Made by a program: the position numbers and the translations under genes
Shown here: positions 8,527-18,563 of the stretch, one piece after another
Layout: each line of letters begins with the position of its first letter
How positions within the stretch are numbered: position 1 is the first letter of the stretch
Assembly: GCF_030766725.1 (NCBI RefSeq)
Contig: NZ_JARQWR010000001.1
Span: 491,859-555,858 of the forward strand
Reading direction: 5' to 3'
DNA from: Flavobacterium aerium
GTDB lineage: Bacteria > Bacteroidota > Bacteroidia > Flavobacteriales > Flavobacteriaceae
Length of the DNA stretch: 64,000 nucleotides
The notes under the pieces: generated by a model
Databases searched by the model: none
The model's input: only the letters and a program-made list of their open reading frames with translations
Told to the model about the DNA's origin: nothing

Positions 8527-9546
8527 ATGAAAAGAAAGGTAACTCTTAAACAAATTGCTAGAGAGTTGGACGTTTCAATCTCTACAGTTTCGAAGTCATT
8601 GAGAAATAGCCCAGAAATAAGTGAAGATACCATTCAAAAGGTGCAGGCTTTTGCGAAATTATACAATTACAAACCCAACAATATAGCACTCAGTTTAAAG
8701 AATAAGAAGACCAAGACCATTGGGATTATTATTCCTGAAATCGTGCACCATTTTTTTGCTACAGTCATCAGTGGAATTGAGCAGGTAGCCAATGAAAATG
8801 GATACAATGTTATAGTTTGCTTATCTGATGAATCCTTTGATAAAGAGGTGATTAACATGGAAATGCTCGCAAACGGCAGTATTGATGGATTCATTATGTC
8901 GCTATCCAAAGAAACACAACTCAAGAAAGATTTCCATCATATTACAGAGATTATAAATCAAGGAATGCCAGTCGTAATGTTTGATCGAGTTACGAATGAT
9001 ATACTGTGTGATAAGGTAATTATTGACGATCAATATGCGGCCTATGAAGCCGTACAACATTTAGTGAATAAAGGATATAAAAACATTGCATTAATCACAA
9101 CTGTAGATTATGTTAGTGTTGGGAAATTGAGAACAGAAGGTTATCTCAAAGCATTAAGAGATAATAACTTAACAATAGATAATAATCTAATTATCAAGAT
9201 TGAAGACATCGATGGATGTGGAGAAGTTATTGAAAAATTAGTGAATGAAAATACGATTGACGCAATCTTTGCTGTCAATGAATTATTTGCAGTCACAGCG
9301 ATAAAAATGCTCCACAAAAAAGGAGTAAAAGTGCCAGATGATGTATCTGTTATTGCTTTTACCGATGGAATTATCTCCAAATATTCTTCCCCTTCAATCA
9401 CTACAGTGAGCCAAAATGGTATAAAAATGGGGCGTAAAGCAGCCAAAATGTTGATTGAACGATTAGAGTCAGATGAGGAAGAAGATGAACAGTACAAAAC
9501 AGAAGTCATTGAAACCCATTTAGTAGAAAGAGAATCTACAAAATAG
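8527..9546 (+). CDS. LacI-family transcriptional regulator of the maltodextrin locus
   Basis: 339 residues from the ATG at 8527. An open frame upstream (from 8422) adds 35 residues unlike the family, and the helix-turn-helix begins at once after 8527. The N-terminus is a LacI HTH with hinge (VTLKQIARELDVSISTVSKSLRNSPEIS, then LYNYKPNNIALSLK). The rest is a periplasmic-binding-protein-like sensor (TIGIIIPEIVHHFFATVISGIE, VMFDRV, DVSVIAFTDG, TTVSQNGIKMGRKAA). It lies between divergent susCDE and the catabolic operon, so it probably controls both in response to a maltose-derived signal. Confidence 0.9.
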   Translation: MKRKVTLKQIARELDVSISTVSKSLRNSPEISEDTIQKVQAFAKLYNYKPNNIALSLKNKKTKTIGIIIPEIVHHFFATVISGIEQVANENGYNVIVCLSDESFDKEVINMEMLANGSIDGFIMSLSKETQLKKDFHHITEIINQGMPVVMFDRVTNDILCDKVIIDDQYAAYEAVQHLVNKGYKNIALITTVDYVSVGKLRTEGYLKALRDNNLTIDNNLIIKIEDIDGCGEVIEKLVNENTIDAIFAVNELFAVTAIKMLHKKGVKVPDDVSVIAFTDGIISKYSSPSITTVSQNGIKMGRKAAKMLIERLESDEEEDEQYKTEVIETHLVERESTK

Positions 9547-9577
9547 TTAAAATAAATAGATAGTTCCAAAAAAAACA

Positions 9578-9585
9578 TATATTTG
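9578..9585 (+). promoter_or_regulatory. Putative -7 element for the maltose catabolic operon
   Basis: TATATTTG is a perfect TAnnTTTG element about 90 bp upstream of the MFS transporter start. No clear TTG is present at the -33 position. Downstream in the leader, GATAAGT (9632-9638) and ACTTATC (9645-9651) form a perfect 7-bp inverted repeat with a 6-bp spacer. This could be an operator or an mRNA hairpin. Confidence 0.5.
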
Positions 9586-9677
9586 CCTTAAATCAAAGCT
9601 TATACTTTCACTTCAAATAAAAGTAAGTTTTGATAAGTCATAGCACTTATCGTATATTAATCTATAAATTACGATAA

Positions 9678-11195
9678 ATGGAAAAGCGGAAATTAAGTTT
9701 CTGGGAAATATGGAACATGAGTTTCGGATTCCTAGGAATACAGTTTGGTTTTGCTTTACAGAATGCCAATACCTCTCGAATTTTTGAAACATTAGGAGCA
9801 GAGGTAGATAAAATTCCTATTCTTTGGATTGCCGCCCCAGTTACGGGACTCATTGTACAACCCATTGTCGGATATTTTAGCGATAGAACCTGGACAAGAT
9901 TAGGGCGACGAAGACCCTATTTCTTGATTGGCGCTATTTTGTCATCTATAGCATTATTCATAATGCCTAATTCACCTACTTTGTGGATTGCTGCTGGTAC
10001 TTTATGGATGATGGATGCCTCAATTAACATCTCAATGGAACCCTTTCGTGCCTTTGTAGGCGATAGTTTGCCTGAAAAACAACGCACCTTAGGATTTGCT
10101 ATGCAAAGCTTTTTCATCGGTATCGGTGCAGTAGTAGGCTCATTATTACCCTATTTATTAACGAACATATTTGATGTTAGTAATACAGCTCCAAAAGGAA
10201 TTATTCCCGATTCAGTAAAATGGTCCTTTTATATTGGTGGCGTTGTTTTTTTGCTCGCCGTATTATGGACCGTGGTAAAATCTAAAGAATATACACAAGA
10301 AGAACTTGATGCCTTTGAAGCCAAAGATCAAGAGAACAAACCACAAGCTAATGTTTTACAAGATGACTCCCGTACAAATATCAAAAAACAATTAGGATTT
10401 GGATTATTGATGACATTTGTTGGAGCAATTGCATCCTATATTATCTATGTTGAAACATTAGCCAAAGAACTTTATATCCTTTTTGTAGGAATGGTTATTG
10501 TCGGTATTTTATTCAGTATTACCAGTCAGATGCGAGTTCAGAAAATTCGAAATGGTTTTACAGTCATTATGACCGACCTATTGAATATGCCTACAACAAT
10601 GAAAAAACTGGCTTGGGTTCAGTTTTTCTCTTGGTTTGCACTCTTTTCAATGTGGATCTATACTACACAAGCCGTTACAGGATATGTATTTGGAACAAAA
10701 GACACTACTTCAGCAGTCTATAATGATGCTGCCGATTGGGTTTCGGTATTATTCACCGTATACAATGGAGTAGCCGCAGCAGTTGCCTTTCTATTACCAG
10801 TAATTGCAAAAAGAATAGGAGTTCGCATGACCCATTTATCAGCCTTAGTATTAGGCGGATTAGGATTAATATCAATCTACTTTATTGGAAACCAATACAT
10901 GCTATTACTTTCAATGGTAGGAGTTGGTATAGCTTGGGCTAGTATTTTGTCTATGCCTTATGCCATGTTATCAGGAGCCTTACCGGCTTCAAAAATGGGA
11001 TATTATATGGGTGTATTTAACTTCTTCGTCGTAATCCCTCAGATTGTTGCAGCAACAATACTTGGATTTATCATCAAACAATTTTTTCACAATGAACCAA
11101 TATATGCACTTGTCATCGGAGGAATCTCAATGATAATTGCGGGACTGCTCACACTTCGTGTAAACAGCAGAACTAAAATTGAAATATATGAATAA
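9678..11195 (+). CDS. MFS sugar transporter (maltose/SLC45-like)
   Basis: 505 residues with 12 predicted membrane helices. The N-terminal signature (NTSRIFETLGAEVDKIPILW, then GYFSDRTWTRLGRRRPY with the RxGRRR loop between helices 2 and 3) is that of the GPH/SLC45-like sucrose-maltose symporters. A soluble loop at about residues 205-235 separates the two halves. It is first in a six-gene operon with maltose phosphorylase and alpha-glucosidases, so it most likely carries maltose or short maltodextrins across the inner membrane. The beta-phosphoglucomutase start overlaps its stop by 8 bp. Confidence 0.85.
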   Translation: MEKRKLSFWEIWNMSFGFLGIQFGFALQNANTSRIFETLGAEVDKIPILWIAAPVTGLIVQPIVGYFSDRTWTRLGRRRPYFLIGAILSSIALFIMPNSPTLWIAAGTLWMMDASINISMEPFRAFVGDSLPEKQRTLGFAMQSFFIGIGAVVGSLLPYLLTNIFDVSNTAPKGIIPDSVKWSFYIGGVVFLLAVLWTVVKSKEYTQEELDAFEAKDQENKPQANVLQDDSRTNIKKQLGFGLLMTFVGAIASYIIYVETLAKELYILFVGMVIVGILFSITSQMRVQKIRNGFTVIMTDLLNMPTTMKKLAWVQFFSWFALFSMWIYTTQAVTGYVFGTKDTTSAVYNDAADWVSVLFTVYNGVAAAVAFLLPVIAKRIGVRMTHLSALVLGGLGLISIYFIGNQYMLLLSMVGVGIAWASILSMPYAMLSGALPASKMGYYMGVFNFFVVIPQIVAATILGFIIKQFFHNEPIYALVIGGISMIIAGLLTLRVNSRTKIEIYE

Positions 11196-11844
11196 CAAAG
11201 CTTTTATTTTTGATTTAGACGGTGTAATCGTCGATACAGCAAAGTTTCACTTTTTAGCATGGCAGAAACTAGCACAACAACTTGGAATTGAATTTACACC
11301 TGAGCACAATGAACAACTAAAAGGAGTAAGTCGAGTAAGATCATTGGAAATTATCTTAGCCTTAGGTGATATTCAAGCTTCAGAAGAAGATAAAACCAAA
11401 TGGATGCTACAAAAGAATGAAGACTATTTGAGCTATGTAATGGATATGGGAGAAGAAGAGATTTTACCAGGAGTACTATCTACTTTGAAATTCTTAAAAG
11501 ACAATAATCAAAAAATAGCATTAGGATCTGCGAGTAAAAATGCAAGACCCATACTGGAAAAAGTAAAAATAGTAGACCTGTTTGATGCAATTGTAGATGG
11601 GAATGATGTTTCCAATGCAAAACCAGATCCTGAAGTTTTTCTACAAGCGGCACAATTATTAGGAGCAGCGCCAGAAGATTCAATTGTTTTTGAAGATTCA
11701 GTAGCTGGAGTTCAAGCAGCAAATATTGCTAAAATGACCAGTATAGGAATTGGAGAATCAGAAGTCTTACATGAAGCAAAATACATATTTCCAGATTTCA
11801 CTCACATGGAAACCAGTTTTATAGAAAATCTAATCAAGAATTAA
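11188..11844 (+). CDS. pgmB: Beta-phosphoglucomutase
   Basis: 218 residues from the ATG at 11188; a TTG nine bases upstream is less likely. A HAD-superfamily protein: nucleophile Asp9 and general acid/base Asp11 in FIFDLDGVIVDTAKFH, cap-domain helix segment KGVSRVRSLEIIL, motif II GSASKNA, Lys in NAKPDPEVF, and acidic motif VFEDSVAGVQAA. It converts the beta-glucose 1-phosphate released by maltose phosphorylase into glucose 6-phosphate. Position directly before the GH65 gene and the 8-bp overlap with the transporter stop support this specific role over a general HAD phosphatase. Confidence 0.93.
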   Translation: MNNKAFIFDLDGVIVDTAKFHFLAWQKLAQQLGIEFTPEHNEQLKGVSRVRSLEIILALGDIQASEEDKTKWMLQKNEDYLSYVMDMGEEEILPGVLSTLKFLKDNNQKIALGSASKNARPILEKVKIVDLFDAIVDGNDVSNAKPDPEVFLQAAQLLGAAPEDSIVFEDSVAGVQAANIAKMTSIGIGESEVLHEAKYIFPDFTHMETSFIENLIKN

Positions 11845-11871
11845 AAAATCATCACATTAACAAGTAAAGAA

Positions 11872-14181
11872 ATGAATCAAGATTATATAATCCCAAATAA
11901 CTGGTCCATCATTGAAGAAGGCTTTGACATTGAAAGAGTAAAATCATCAGAAAGTCTTTTTAGTATTGGTAATGGAGCAATGGGGCAAAGAGCCAATTTC
12001 GAAGAAGATTATTCTGGAGAAACTTTCCAAGGAAGTTATATTGCCGGAATTTATTACCCAGATAAAACAAAAGTTGGATGGTGGAAAAATGGATACCCAG
12101 AATATTTTGCAAAAGTATTAAATGCACCTAACTGGATTGGTATTTCCATTGAAATTAATGGTGAACATCTGGATTTGAATAATTGTAAGACGGTACAAAA
12201 TTTCAAACGTGAATTGAACATGCAGGAAGGATGGTACAACCGCTCTTTTGAAGCAACCCTACAAAATGGAATTCAGATTTCAGTAAATGTACGTCGTTTT
12301 CTATCCTTAAATTTAGATGAAGTAGGAGCTATAAATTATGAAATTACACCATTAAATCAAGCAGCAACAATAGTCTATAAACCATTGATTGATGCAGGTG
12401 TAAAGAATGAAGATGCAAACTGGGAAGAGAAGTTTTGGGAACCATTAGCAGTGGAGCAAGGAGCAAATGAAGCCTTTATTGTAGCGAGAACATTTAAAAC
12501 CCATTTTAATGTGGCGACCTACATGCACAATACTATTTTCTTAAACGATGCAGCGCAAAATATAACCGCTACAGTTTTGGAAAAAACAAATGATAAAATT
12601 CAATTTGAATACACAATTGAAGTAGCACAAGGAGAAAAAGCATCCATTCATAAGTTAGGTGGATACACTGTATCGATGAATCATGAAAATGATCAATTGA
12701 TTGCAGCAGCCAAAAATGTAATTGCAGCGGCCAATCAAAAAGGATTTAACCAACTGTTGGAAGAGCAAAAAGAAGCTTGGAACAGCATTTGGGAAATGGC
12801 CGATATTACAATAGAAGGTGACGTAAAAGCACAACAAGGAATTCGTTTTAATATTTTCCAACTAAATCAAACCTATTTAGGAAAAGACCCAAGATTAAAT
12901 ATCGGACCTAAAGGATTCACAGGAGAGAAATACGGAGGAAGCACCTATTGGGATACGGAAGCTTACTGTATTCCATTCTATATGGCAACCAAAGATCAGC
13001 AAGTAGCTCGAAATTTATTGACTTACCGTTACAATCAATTGGATAAAGCGATTGAAAATGCAGCAAAACTAGGCTTTACTAATGGTGCAGCATTGTACCC
13101 AATGGTAACAATGAATGGAGAAGAATGTCACAATGAATGGGAAATTACATTTGAAGAAATTCACCGTAATGGAGCAATTGCTTTCGCCATTTTCAATTAC
13201 TACAGATTCACAGGCGACTACAGTTATATTCCAGAAAAAGGATTAGAAGTACTGATTGGAATTGCACGCTTCTGGCATCAGAGAGCGAATTTCTCTACGG
13301 CTAAAAACCAATATGTAATATTAGGTGTTACAGGGCCAAATGAATATGAAAACAACGTAAATAATAATTTCTACACAAACTATATTGCAAAATGGTGTAT
13401 TGATTATGCCTATGAGCAAATTGAACGTGTAGAAAAAGAATACCCAACAGATTATACTCGTATCTTAAATAAAGTAGCCTTATCGACTGCCGAACTTGCA
13501 CAATGGAAAGAAGTAGCCGATAATATGTATTTCCCTTTTTCAGAAGAACACGATGTATATCTACAACAAGACGGATTCTTAGATAAAGATTTGGTACGCG
13601 TAAAAGATTTAGACCGTTCACAAAGACCAATCAATCAAAAATGGTCATGGGATAGAATTTTGCGTTCCCCTTATATCAAGCAAGCCGATGTATTGCAAGG
13701 GTTTTACTTTTTTGAAGATCATTTCTCTAGAGAAGAACTAGAAAAACATTACGATTTCTATGAACCCTTTACAGTACATGAATCATCATTGTCACCTTGT
13801 GTGCACTCTATACAAGCGGCAACGTTAGGGAGAATGGAACAAGCCTATACTTTCTATTTAAGAACATCAAGATTAGACCTTGATGACTACAATAAAGAAG
13901 TAGAAGAAGGCTGTCATATTACTAGTATGGCGGGAACATGGATGAGTATTGTAGAAGGATTTGGTGGAATGCGCGTGAAGAATGACACCCTATATTTCGA
14001 TCCAAAAATGCCAGAACAATGGCAAGGATACTCTTTTAAAATTAACTTCAGAAACCAAGTTTTAAAAGTAGCAGTATATGCCCATGAGACGCAATTTACC
14101 TTAGAAGGGACGAAGGAGTTGACGGTATATGTAAACGAAAAAGAAGTTATAGTATCACCAAATAGTTCGGTAACCGTTTAA
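11872..14181 (+). CDS. GH65 maltose phosphorylase
   Basis: 769 residues, the normal length for GH65. N-terminal beta-sandwich (ESLFSIGNGAMGQRANFEEDY), then the (alpha/alpha)6 barrel with KGFTGEKYGGSTYWDTEAYCIPFY, HNEWEITFEEIHRNGAI, and VTGPNEYENNVNNNFYTN at about residue 485, whose Glu is the expected catalytic acid. Family context: phosphorolysis of maltose to glucose plus beta-glucose 1-phosphate. The adjacent beta-phosphoglucomutase fits. Other GH65 specificities (trehalose, kojibiose) are possible, but the starch locus favours maltose. Cytoplasmic; no signal peptide. Confidence 0.9.
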   Translation: MNQDYIIPNNWSIIEEGFDIERVKSSESLFSIGNGAMGQRANFEEDYSGETFQGSYIAGIYYPDKTKVGWWKNGYPEYFAKVLNAPNWIGISIEINGEHLDLNNCKTVQNFKRELNMQEGWYNRSFEATLQNGIQISVNVRRFLSLNLDEVGAINYEITPLNQAATIVYKPLIDAGVKNEDANWEEKFWEPLAVEQGANEAFIVARTFKTHFNVATYMHNTIFLNDAAQNITATVLEKTNDKIQFEYTIEVAQGEKASIHKLGGYTVSMNHENDQLIAAAKNVIAAANQKGFNQLLEEQKEAWNSIWEMADITIEGDVKAQQGIRFNIFQLNQTYLGKDPRLNIGPKGFTGEKYGGSTYWDTEAYCIPFYMATKDQQVARNLLTYRYNQLDKAIENAAKLGFTNGAALYPMVTMNGEECHNEWEITFEEIHRNGAIAFAIFNYYRFTGDYSYIPEKGLEVLIGIARFWHQRANFSTAKNQYVILGVTGPNEYENNVNNNFYTNYIAKWCIDYAYEQIERVEKEYPTDYTRILNKVALSTAELAQWKEVADNMYFPFSEEHDVYLQQDGFLDKDLVRVKDLDRSQRPINQKWSWDRILRSPYIKQADVLQGFYFFEDHFSREELEKHYDFYEPFTVHESSLSPCVHSIQAATLGRMEQAYTFYLRTSRLDLDDYNKEVEEGCHITSMAGTWMSIVEGFGGMRVKNDTLYFDPKMPEQWQGYSFKINFRNQVLKVAVYAHETQFTLEGTKELTVYVNEKEVIVSPNSSVTV

Positions 14182-14243
14182 AAGACTCCATTAGAGAAAA
14201 GAATAATCTGTAGAATCGGAATACGATCATAAAATAAATAAAT

Positions 14244-16091
14244 ATGAAGTTTTTTACTAAAATAATAGTGCTCTTACTCCTGATACATGGATCGGTATTT
14301 GCGCAAATTGATCGAGTAGAACCTCCATTTTGGTGGACAGATATGAAGCATTCCGATTTACAGATTCTATTCTATGGTAAAAACATTGCTCAATATCAAC
14401 CCACAGTAAGCGATGCTATAATAATCAAGGAAGTTCTGAAAACAGAAAATCCAAACTATGTATTCATTACCATCGATACCAAAAATGTAAAAGCAGGAAC
14501 CATCCGTTTCTCCTTTAAAAACAACAACAAAACAGCTTTTACAAAAGACTATACTTTTAAAGCTAGAAAAGAAAATTCAGCTCATCGCAAAAGTTATGAT
14601 GCATCCGATATGATGTATTTGATTATGCCCGATCGATTTGCAAATGGTGATACCAGTAATGATTCACACAAAACAACAACAGAAAAAGTAAACCGAAGTT
14701 TGCCGGGTGGAAGACATGGTGGCGATATACAAGGAATTATTAACCACTTGGATTACATCAAAGAACTGGGAGCTACCACACTTTGGAGCACACCACTTTT
14801 AGAAGACAACGATCCCGTTTATTCCTACCATACTTATGGACAATCCGATGTGTATAAGATAGATCCACGATACGGAACAAATGAAGATTATCTACGACTG
14901 GCGGATGAACTACACAAACGAGACATGAAACTAGTCATGGATTATGTAACCAATCATTGGGGGGCGCAACATTGGATGATTAAAGATTTACCAACCTACA
15001 ATTGGATTCATCAATTTCCGGGTTATGCAAAATCAAATTATAGAATGGCGACACAATATGATCCGAATGCTTCTCAAATTGATACAAAATATTGTCTGGA
15101 CGGTTGGTTCGTAGATACGATGCCCGATTTGAATCAATCAAATCCATTAGTGCTAAATTATCTGACTCAAAATGCAATTTGGTGGATTGAATATGCAAAC
15201 CTAGACGGATTCCGTGTAGATACTTATTCCTATAATGACAAAGCAGCAATTGCACAATGGACAAAATCCATAACCGATGAATATCCCTATTTCAATATTG
15301 TAGGGGAAGTTTGGATGCACGATCAGGCACAAATTGCTTTTTGGCAAAAAGACAGTAAGATAGGTGCCATTAAAAATTACAATTCCTACCTGCCTAGTGT
15401 AATGGATTTTACCTTACACGATGCTGTGACTTCGGTATTCAATGAAGATAAAGAAGGATGGTCTGACGGGATGATAAAAGTCTACGATAATTTTGTAAAC
15501 GATTTTCTGTATCCCGATGTAAATAATCTATTGATTTTTGCAGAAAATCACGATACCCATCGTATTAATCATTTGTATAAAAATGATTTTAAAAAATATA
15601 AAATGACTATGGCTCTAATTGCTACTGTACGTGGAATACCACAGCTGTACTATGGTAGTGAAATAGGAATGGCAGGAAATAAAGATGAAGGAGATGCAGC
15701 CATACGATTAGATTTTCCAGGCGGTTGGAAAGGAGATACAAACAATGCTTTCACAAAAGCAGGAAGAACAACAGAACAACAACAGTATTTCGATTTTACA
15801 GCTCAATTATTCCAATGGAGAAAAGGGAATAAAGCCATACATTCTGGAAAAACGACACACTATATACCCGAGAACAATGTATATGTTTATTTCAGATATA
15901 CTGATGATCAAACCGTAATGATATTGATTAACAATAGTGTTGAAAATCAAGAAGTAAAAACACAACGCTTCTCAGAAAATCTACAAACGTACCAAAGCGG
16001 AAAAGAAGTTTTAACAGGCGCAAGAATAGAGTTGAAAGGACAAGTCAGTATGGAGCCAAAATCAGTTTTGATTTTGGAATTAAACGAATAA
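14244..16091 (+). CDS. susA: Secreted GH13 alpha-amylase/neopullulanase-like enzyme
   Basis: 615 residues with a signal peptide (ending VFAQ) and an N-terminal Ig-like domain (about 20-110) typical of cyclomaltodextrinase/neopullulanase types. The GH13 barrel shows all four conserved regions: DYVTNHW (about 233), DGFRVDTYS with the nucleophile Asp (about 322), GEVWMH with the acid Glu (about 354) and ENHDTHR (about 433). It probably acts in the periplasm on maltodextrins imported by SusCD, like SusA. It begins 62 bp after the GH65 gene in the same operon. The exact product pattern cannot be read from sequence. Confidence 0.9.
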   Translation: MKFFTKIIVLLLLIHGSVFAQIDRVEPPFWWTDMKHSDLQILFYGKNIAQYQPTVSDAIIIKEVLKTENPNYVFITIDTKNVKAGTIRFSFKNNNKTAFTKDYTFKARKENSAHRKSYDASDMMYLIMPDRFANGDTSNDSHKTTTEKVNRSLPGGRHGGDIQGIINHLDYIKELGATTLWSTPLLEDNDPVYSYHTYGQSDVYKIDPRYGTNEDYLRLADELHKRDMKLVMDYVTNHWGAQHWMIKDLPTYNWIHQFPGYAKSNYRMATQYDPNASQIDTKYCLDGWFVDTMPDLNQSNPLVLNYLTQNAIWWIEYANLDGFRVDTYSYNDKAAIAQWTKSITDEYPYFNIVGEVWMHDQAQIAFWQKDSKIGAIKNYNSYLPSVMDFTLHDAVTSVFNEDKEGWSDGMIKVYDNFVNDFLYPDVNNLLIFAENHDTHRINHLYKNDFKKYKMTMALIATVRGIPQLYYGSEIGMAGNKDEGDAAIRLDFPGGWKGDTNNAFTKAGRTTEQQQYFDFTAQLFQWRKGNKAIHSGKTTHYIPENNVYVYFRYTDDQTVMILINNSVENQEVKTQRFSENLQTYQSGKEVLTGARIELKGQVSMEPKSVLILELNE

Positions 16092-16103
16092 AGAATAATA
16101 AAT

Positions 16104-18530
16104 ATGATTAATTTAAATTCAATTTTGAAACCACAACAATTCCTCTATCTTGTGTTAGGCCTTGTGTTATGCGCTGGAATAACAGAATTAAAAGCACAAA
16201 ATGCAAACAGAAAATTTGAAGATTTCAAAACAGAAAATGGATATTTAGAAATTACGACGAATGAAGGAACGTATCATATTAAAGCCTATAGTGAGGCAAT
16301 AATTGAAACTTCTTTTATTCCAAAAGGAGAAACATTCAATCCGTTATCCCATGCTGTTGTATTACAACCGGAAAGCAACTTCGCCAAAATTAAAGCCACA
16401 AAAAGTAAACTAGAGTATGTAACCAAAGGAATGGTGGTTACAATAGAAAAGAACCCCTTTAAGATTAGTTATAGCTATAAAAACAAATTTTTACTTTCTG
16501 AAAAAAAAGGTTATATCCAGAAGGACAGCGTAAAGCAATTAGAATTCAATCTTGAATCCTCAGAAGTATTATATGGAGGAGGAGCAAGAGTATTAGGAAT
16601 GAACCGACGAGGAAATCGATTACAATTGTACAATAAGGCACATTACGGATACGAGACCCATTCTGAGTTAATGAATTTTACGTTGCCCATTGTAATGTCA
16701 TCAAAAATCTATACTGTACATTTTGATAATGCTCCAATAGGTTATCTGGATTTAGATAGTAAAAAAGACAATACATTAACCTACGAAACTATTAGTGGCC
16801 GAATGACCTATCAGGTTATTGCCGCAGATACTTGGAAAGAATTAGTACACAATTATGTTGGCTTAACAGGGAAACAACCGCTGTTACCCCGATGGGCATT
16901 AGGAAACTTTTCGAGCCGATTTGGTTACCATTCAGAAAAAGAAACCAGAGCAACAGTTGCTAAATTTCAAGCAGAAAAAATTCCATTAGACGCTATAATT
17001 TTGGATTTATACTGGTTCGGAAAAGAGGTAAAAGGAACTATGGGGAATTTAGCATTCAGCAGAGATAGCTTTCCGGAACCTGAAAAAATGATGGCAGATT
17101 TTAATGAAAAAGGTGTAAAAACAATACTGATTACTGAACCATTTATTTTAACAACATCCAACCGTTGGAAAGAAGCTGTTGATGAAAAAGTTTTGGCAAC
17201 CGATAAATTTGGAAAACCATTCACCTATGATTTCTTCTTTGGAAATACAGGATTAATAGACCTTTTTAAATCCGAAGCAAGAAATTGGTTTTGGGATATC
17301 TATAAAGATTTAAATAAACAAGGCGTTGCAGGATGGTGGGGAGATTTAGGAGAACCCGAAGTACATCCATCCGCTTTACGTCATGCTACAGGAACAGCAG
17401 ATGAGGTACATAATATCTATGGACACGAATGGGCAAAATTAGTTTTTGAAGGCTATCAAAAAGATTTTTCAAACCAAAGGCCATTTATACTAATGCGTTC
17501 CGGATACTCTGGATCACAACGCTTCGGATTAATTCCGTGGTCAGGTGACGTGAGTAGAAGTTGGGGTGGATTACAACCACAAACTGAAATTGCTTTGCAG
17601 ATGGGAATGCAAGGATTAGGATATATGCATTCCGATTTAGGAGGATTTGCAGGAAGTAATCTAGACAATGAATTGTATACCCGTTGGTTACAATACGGTG
17701 TTTTTCAACCCATATACAGGCCACATGCACAAGAAGAAGTAGCTTCTGAACCAGTTTTTAAAGAAGGAAAAACAAAAGCATTGGCGAAGAAAGCAATTGA
17801 ATTAAGATATCAGTTATTACCCTATAATTATACGATTGCCTTTGAAAATAATCAAAAAGGAACACCGTTAATGCGTCCATTATTTTTTGATGAACCCAAT
17901 AATGCAACTGCATTACTAACGGCCGATACCTACTTATGGGGAAATGAATTTTTAGTGAGCCCAATCGTAAAGGCAGGAATTACACAACAAGAAGTTTATT
18001 TTCCAGCAAAAAATAACTGGTTCGATTTTTATAGTGGGAAGAAACACGAAGGAGGAACAAAGCAAACGGTTGCTGTTGTAGCCGATCATATTCCGGTATT
18101 TGTAAGAGGAGGAGCATTTATTCCAATGATTTCAACAATTCAAAGTACCAAAGAATATACGCTTAAAAAATTCCAATTACACTATTACTATGATGCGACT
18201 GTAACTGCAAGTGAAGGAAATCTATACGATGACGATGGACTTACACCTGATGCCTATGAAAAAGGACAATTCGAGTACTTACATTTTAAAAGTAATACCA
18301 AGAAAAATAACCTAGCCATTTCGCTTCAAGGCGAAACAGGAGCGCACTACACTGGAATGAACAAAGAAGTAAAGCTCATCATCCATAATGTCGCACAGAA
18401 ACCAAGAAAAGTAACAGTAGCAAAGAAAGAAGAATCCTTTACTTGGAACGCAACAGAAAATACAGTTGAAATTACCCTATCATGGACTAAAGACACCGTT
18501 CAGGACATAAATTTTGAATGGTCAAAATAA
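16104..18530 (+). CDS. susB: Secreted GH31 alpha-glucosidase
   Basis: 808 residues. N-terminal signal/anchor (about 1-32, ending LKAQN), a GH31 N-terminal beta-sandwich (about 35-230), and a barrel with the nucleophile Asp in WWGDLGEPE (about 410) and acid/base Asp in WSGDVSRSW (about 480). Further family marks are DLYWFGKEVKG, RPFILMRSGYSGSQR and MHSDLGGF. Distal domains and a C-terminal module follow. It should release glucose from non-reducing ends of maltodextrins in the periplasm. The symbol is by analogy only: Bacteroides SusB is a GH97, not GH31. It starts 12 bp after the GH13 gene. Confidence 0.88.
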   Translation: MINLNSILKPQQFLYLVLGLVLCAGITELKAQNANRKFEDFKTENGYLEITTNEGTYHIKAYSEAIIETSFIPKGETFNPLSHAVVLQPESNFAKIKATKSKLEYVTKGMVVTIEKNPFKISYSYKNKFLLSEKKGYIQKDSVKQLEFNLESSEVLYGGGARVLGMNRRGNRLQLYNKAHYGYETHSELMNFTLPIVMSSKIYTVHFDNAPIGYLDLDSKKDNTLTYETISGRMTYQVIAADTWKELVHNYVGLTGKQPLLPRWALGNFSSRFGYHSEKETRATVAKFQAEKIPLDAIILDLYWFGKEVKGTMGNLAFSRDSFPEPEKMMADFNEKGVKTILITEPFILTTSNRWKEAVDEKVLATDKFGKPFTYDFFFGNTGLIDLFKSEARNWFWDIYKDLNKQGVAGWWGDLGEPEVHPSALRHATGTADEVHNIYGHEWAKLVFEGYQKDFSNQRPFILMRSGYSGSQRFGLIPWSGDVSRSWGGLQPQTEIALQMGMQGLGYMHSDLGGFAGSNLDNELYTRWLQYGVFQPIYRPHAQEEVASEPVFKEGKTKALAKKAIELRYQLLPYNYTIAFENNQKGTPLMRPLFFDEPNNATALLTADTYLWGNEFLVSPIVKAGITQQEVYFPAKNNWFDFYSGKKHEGGTKQTVAVVADHIPVFVRGGAFIPMISTIQSTKEYTLKKFQLHYYYDATVTASEGNLYDDDGLTPDAYEKGQFEYLHFKSNTKKNNLAISLQGETGAHYTGMNKEVKLIIHNVAQKPRKVTVAKKEESFTWNATENTVEITLSWTKDTVQDINFEWSK

Positions 18531-18563
18531 TAGCAATTATAATAAATAACTAAAAACTCTACT

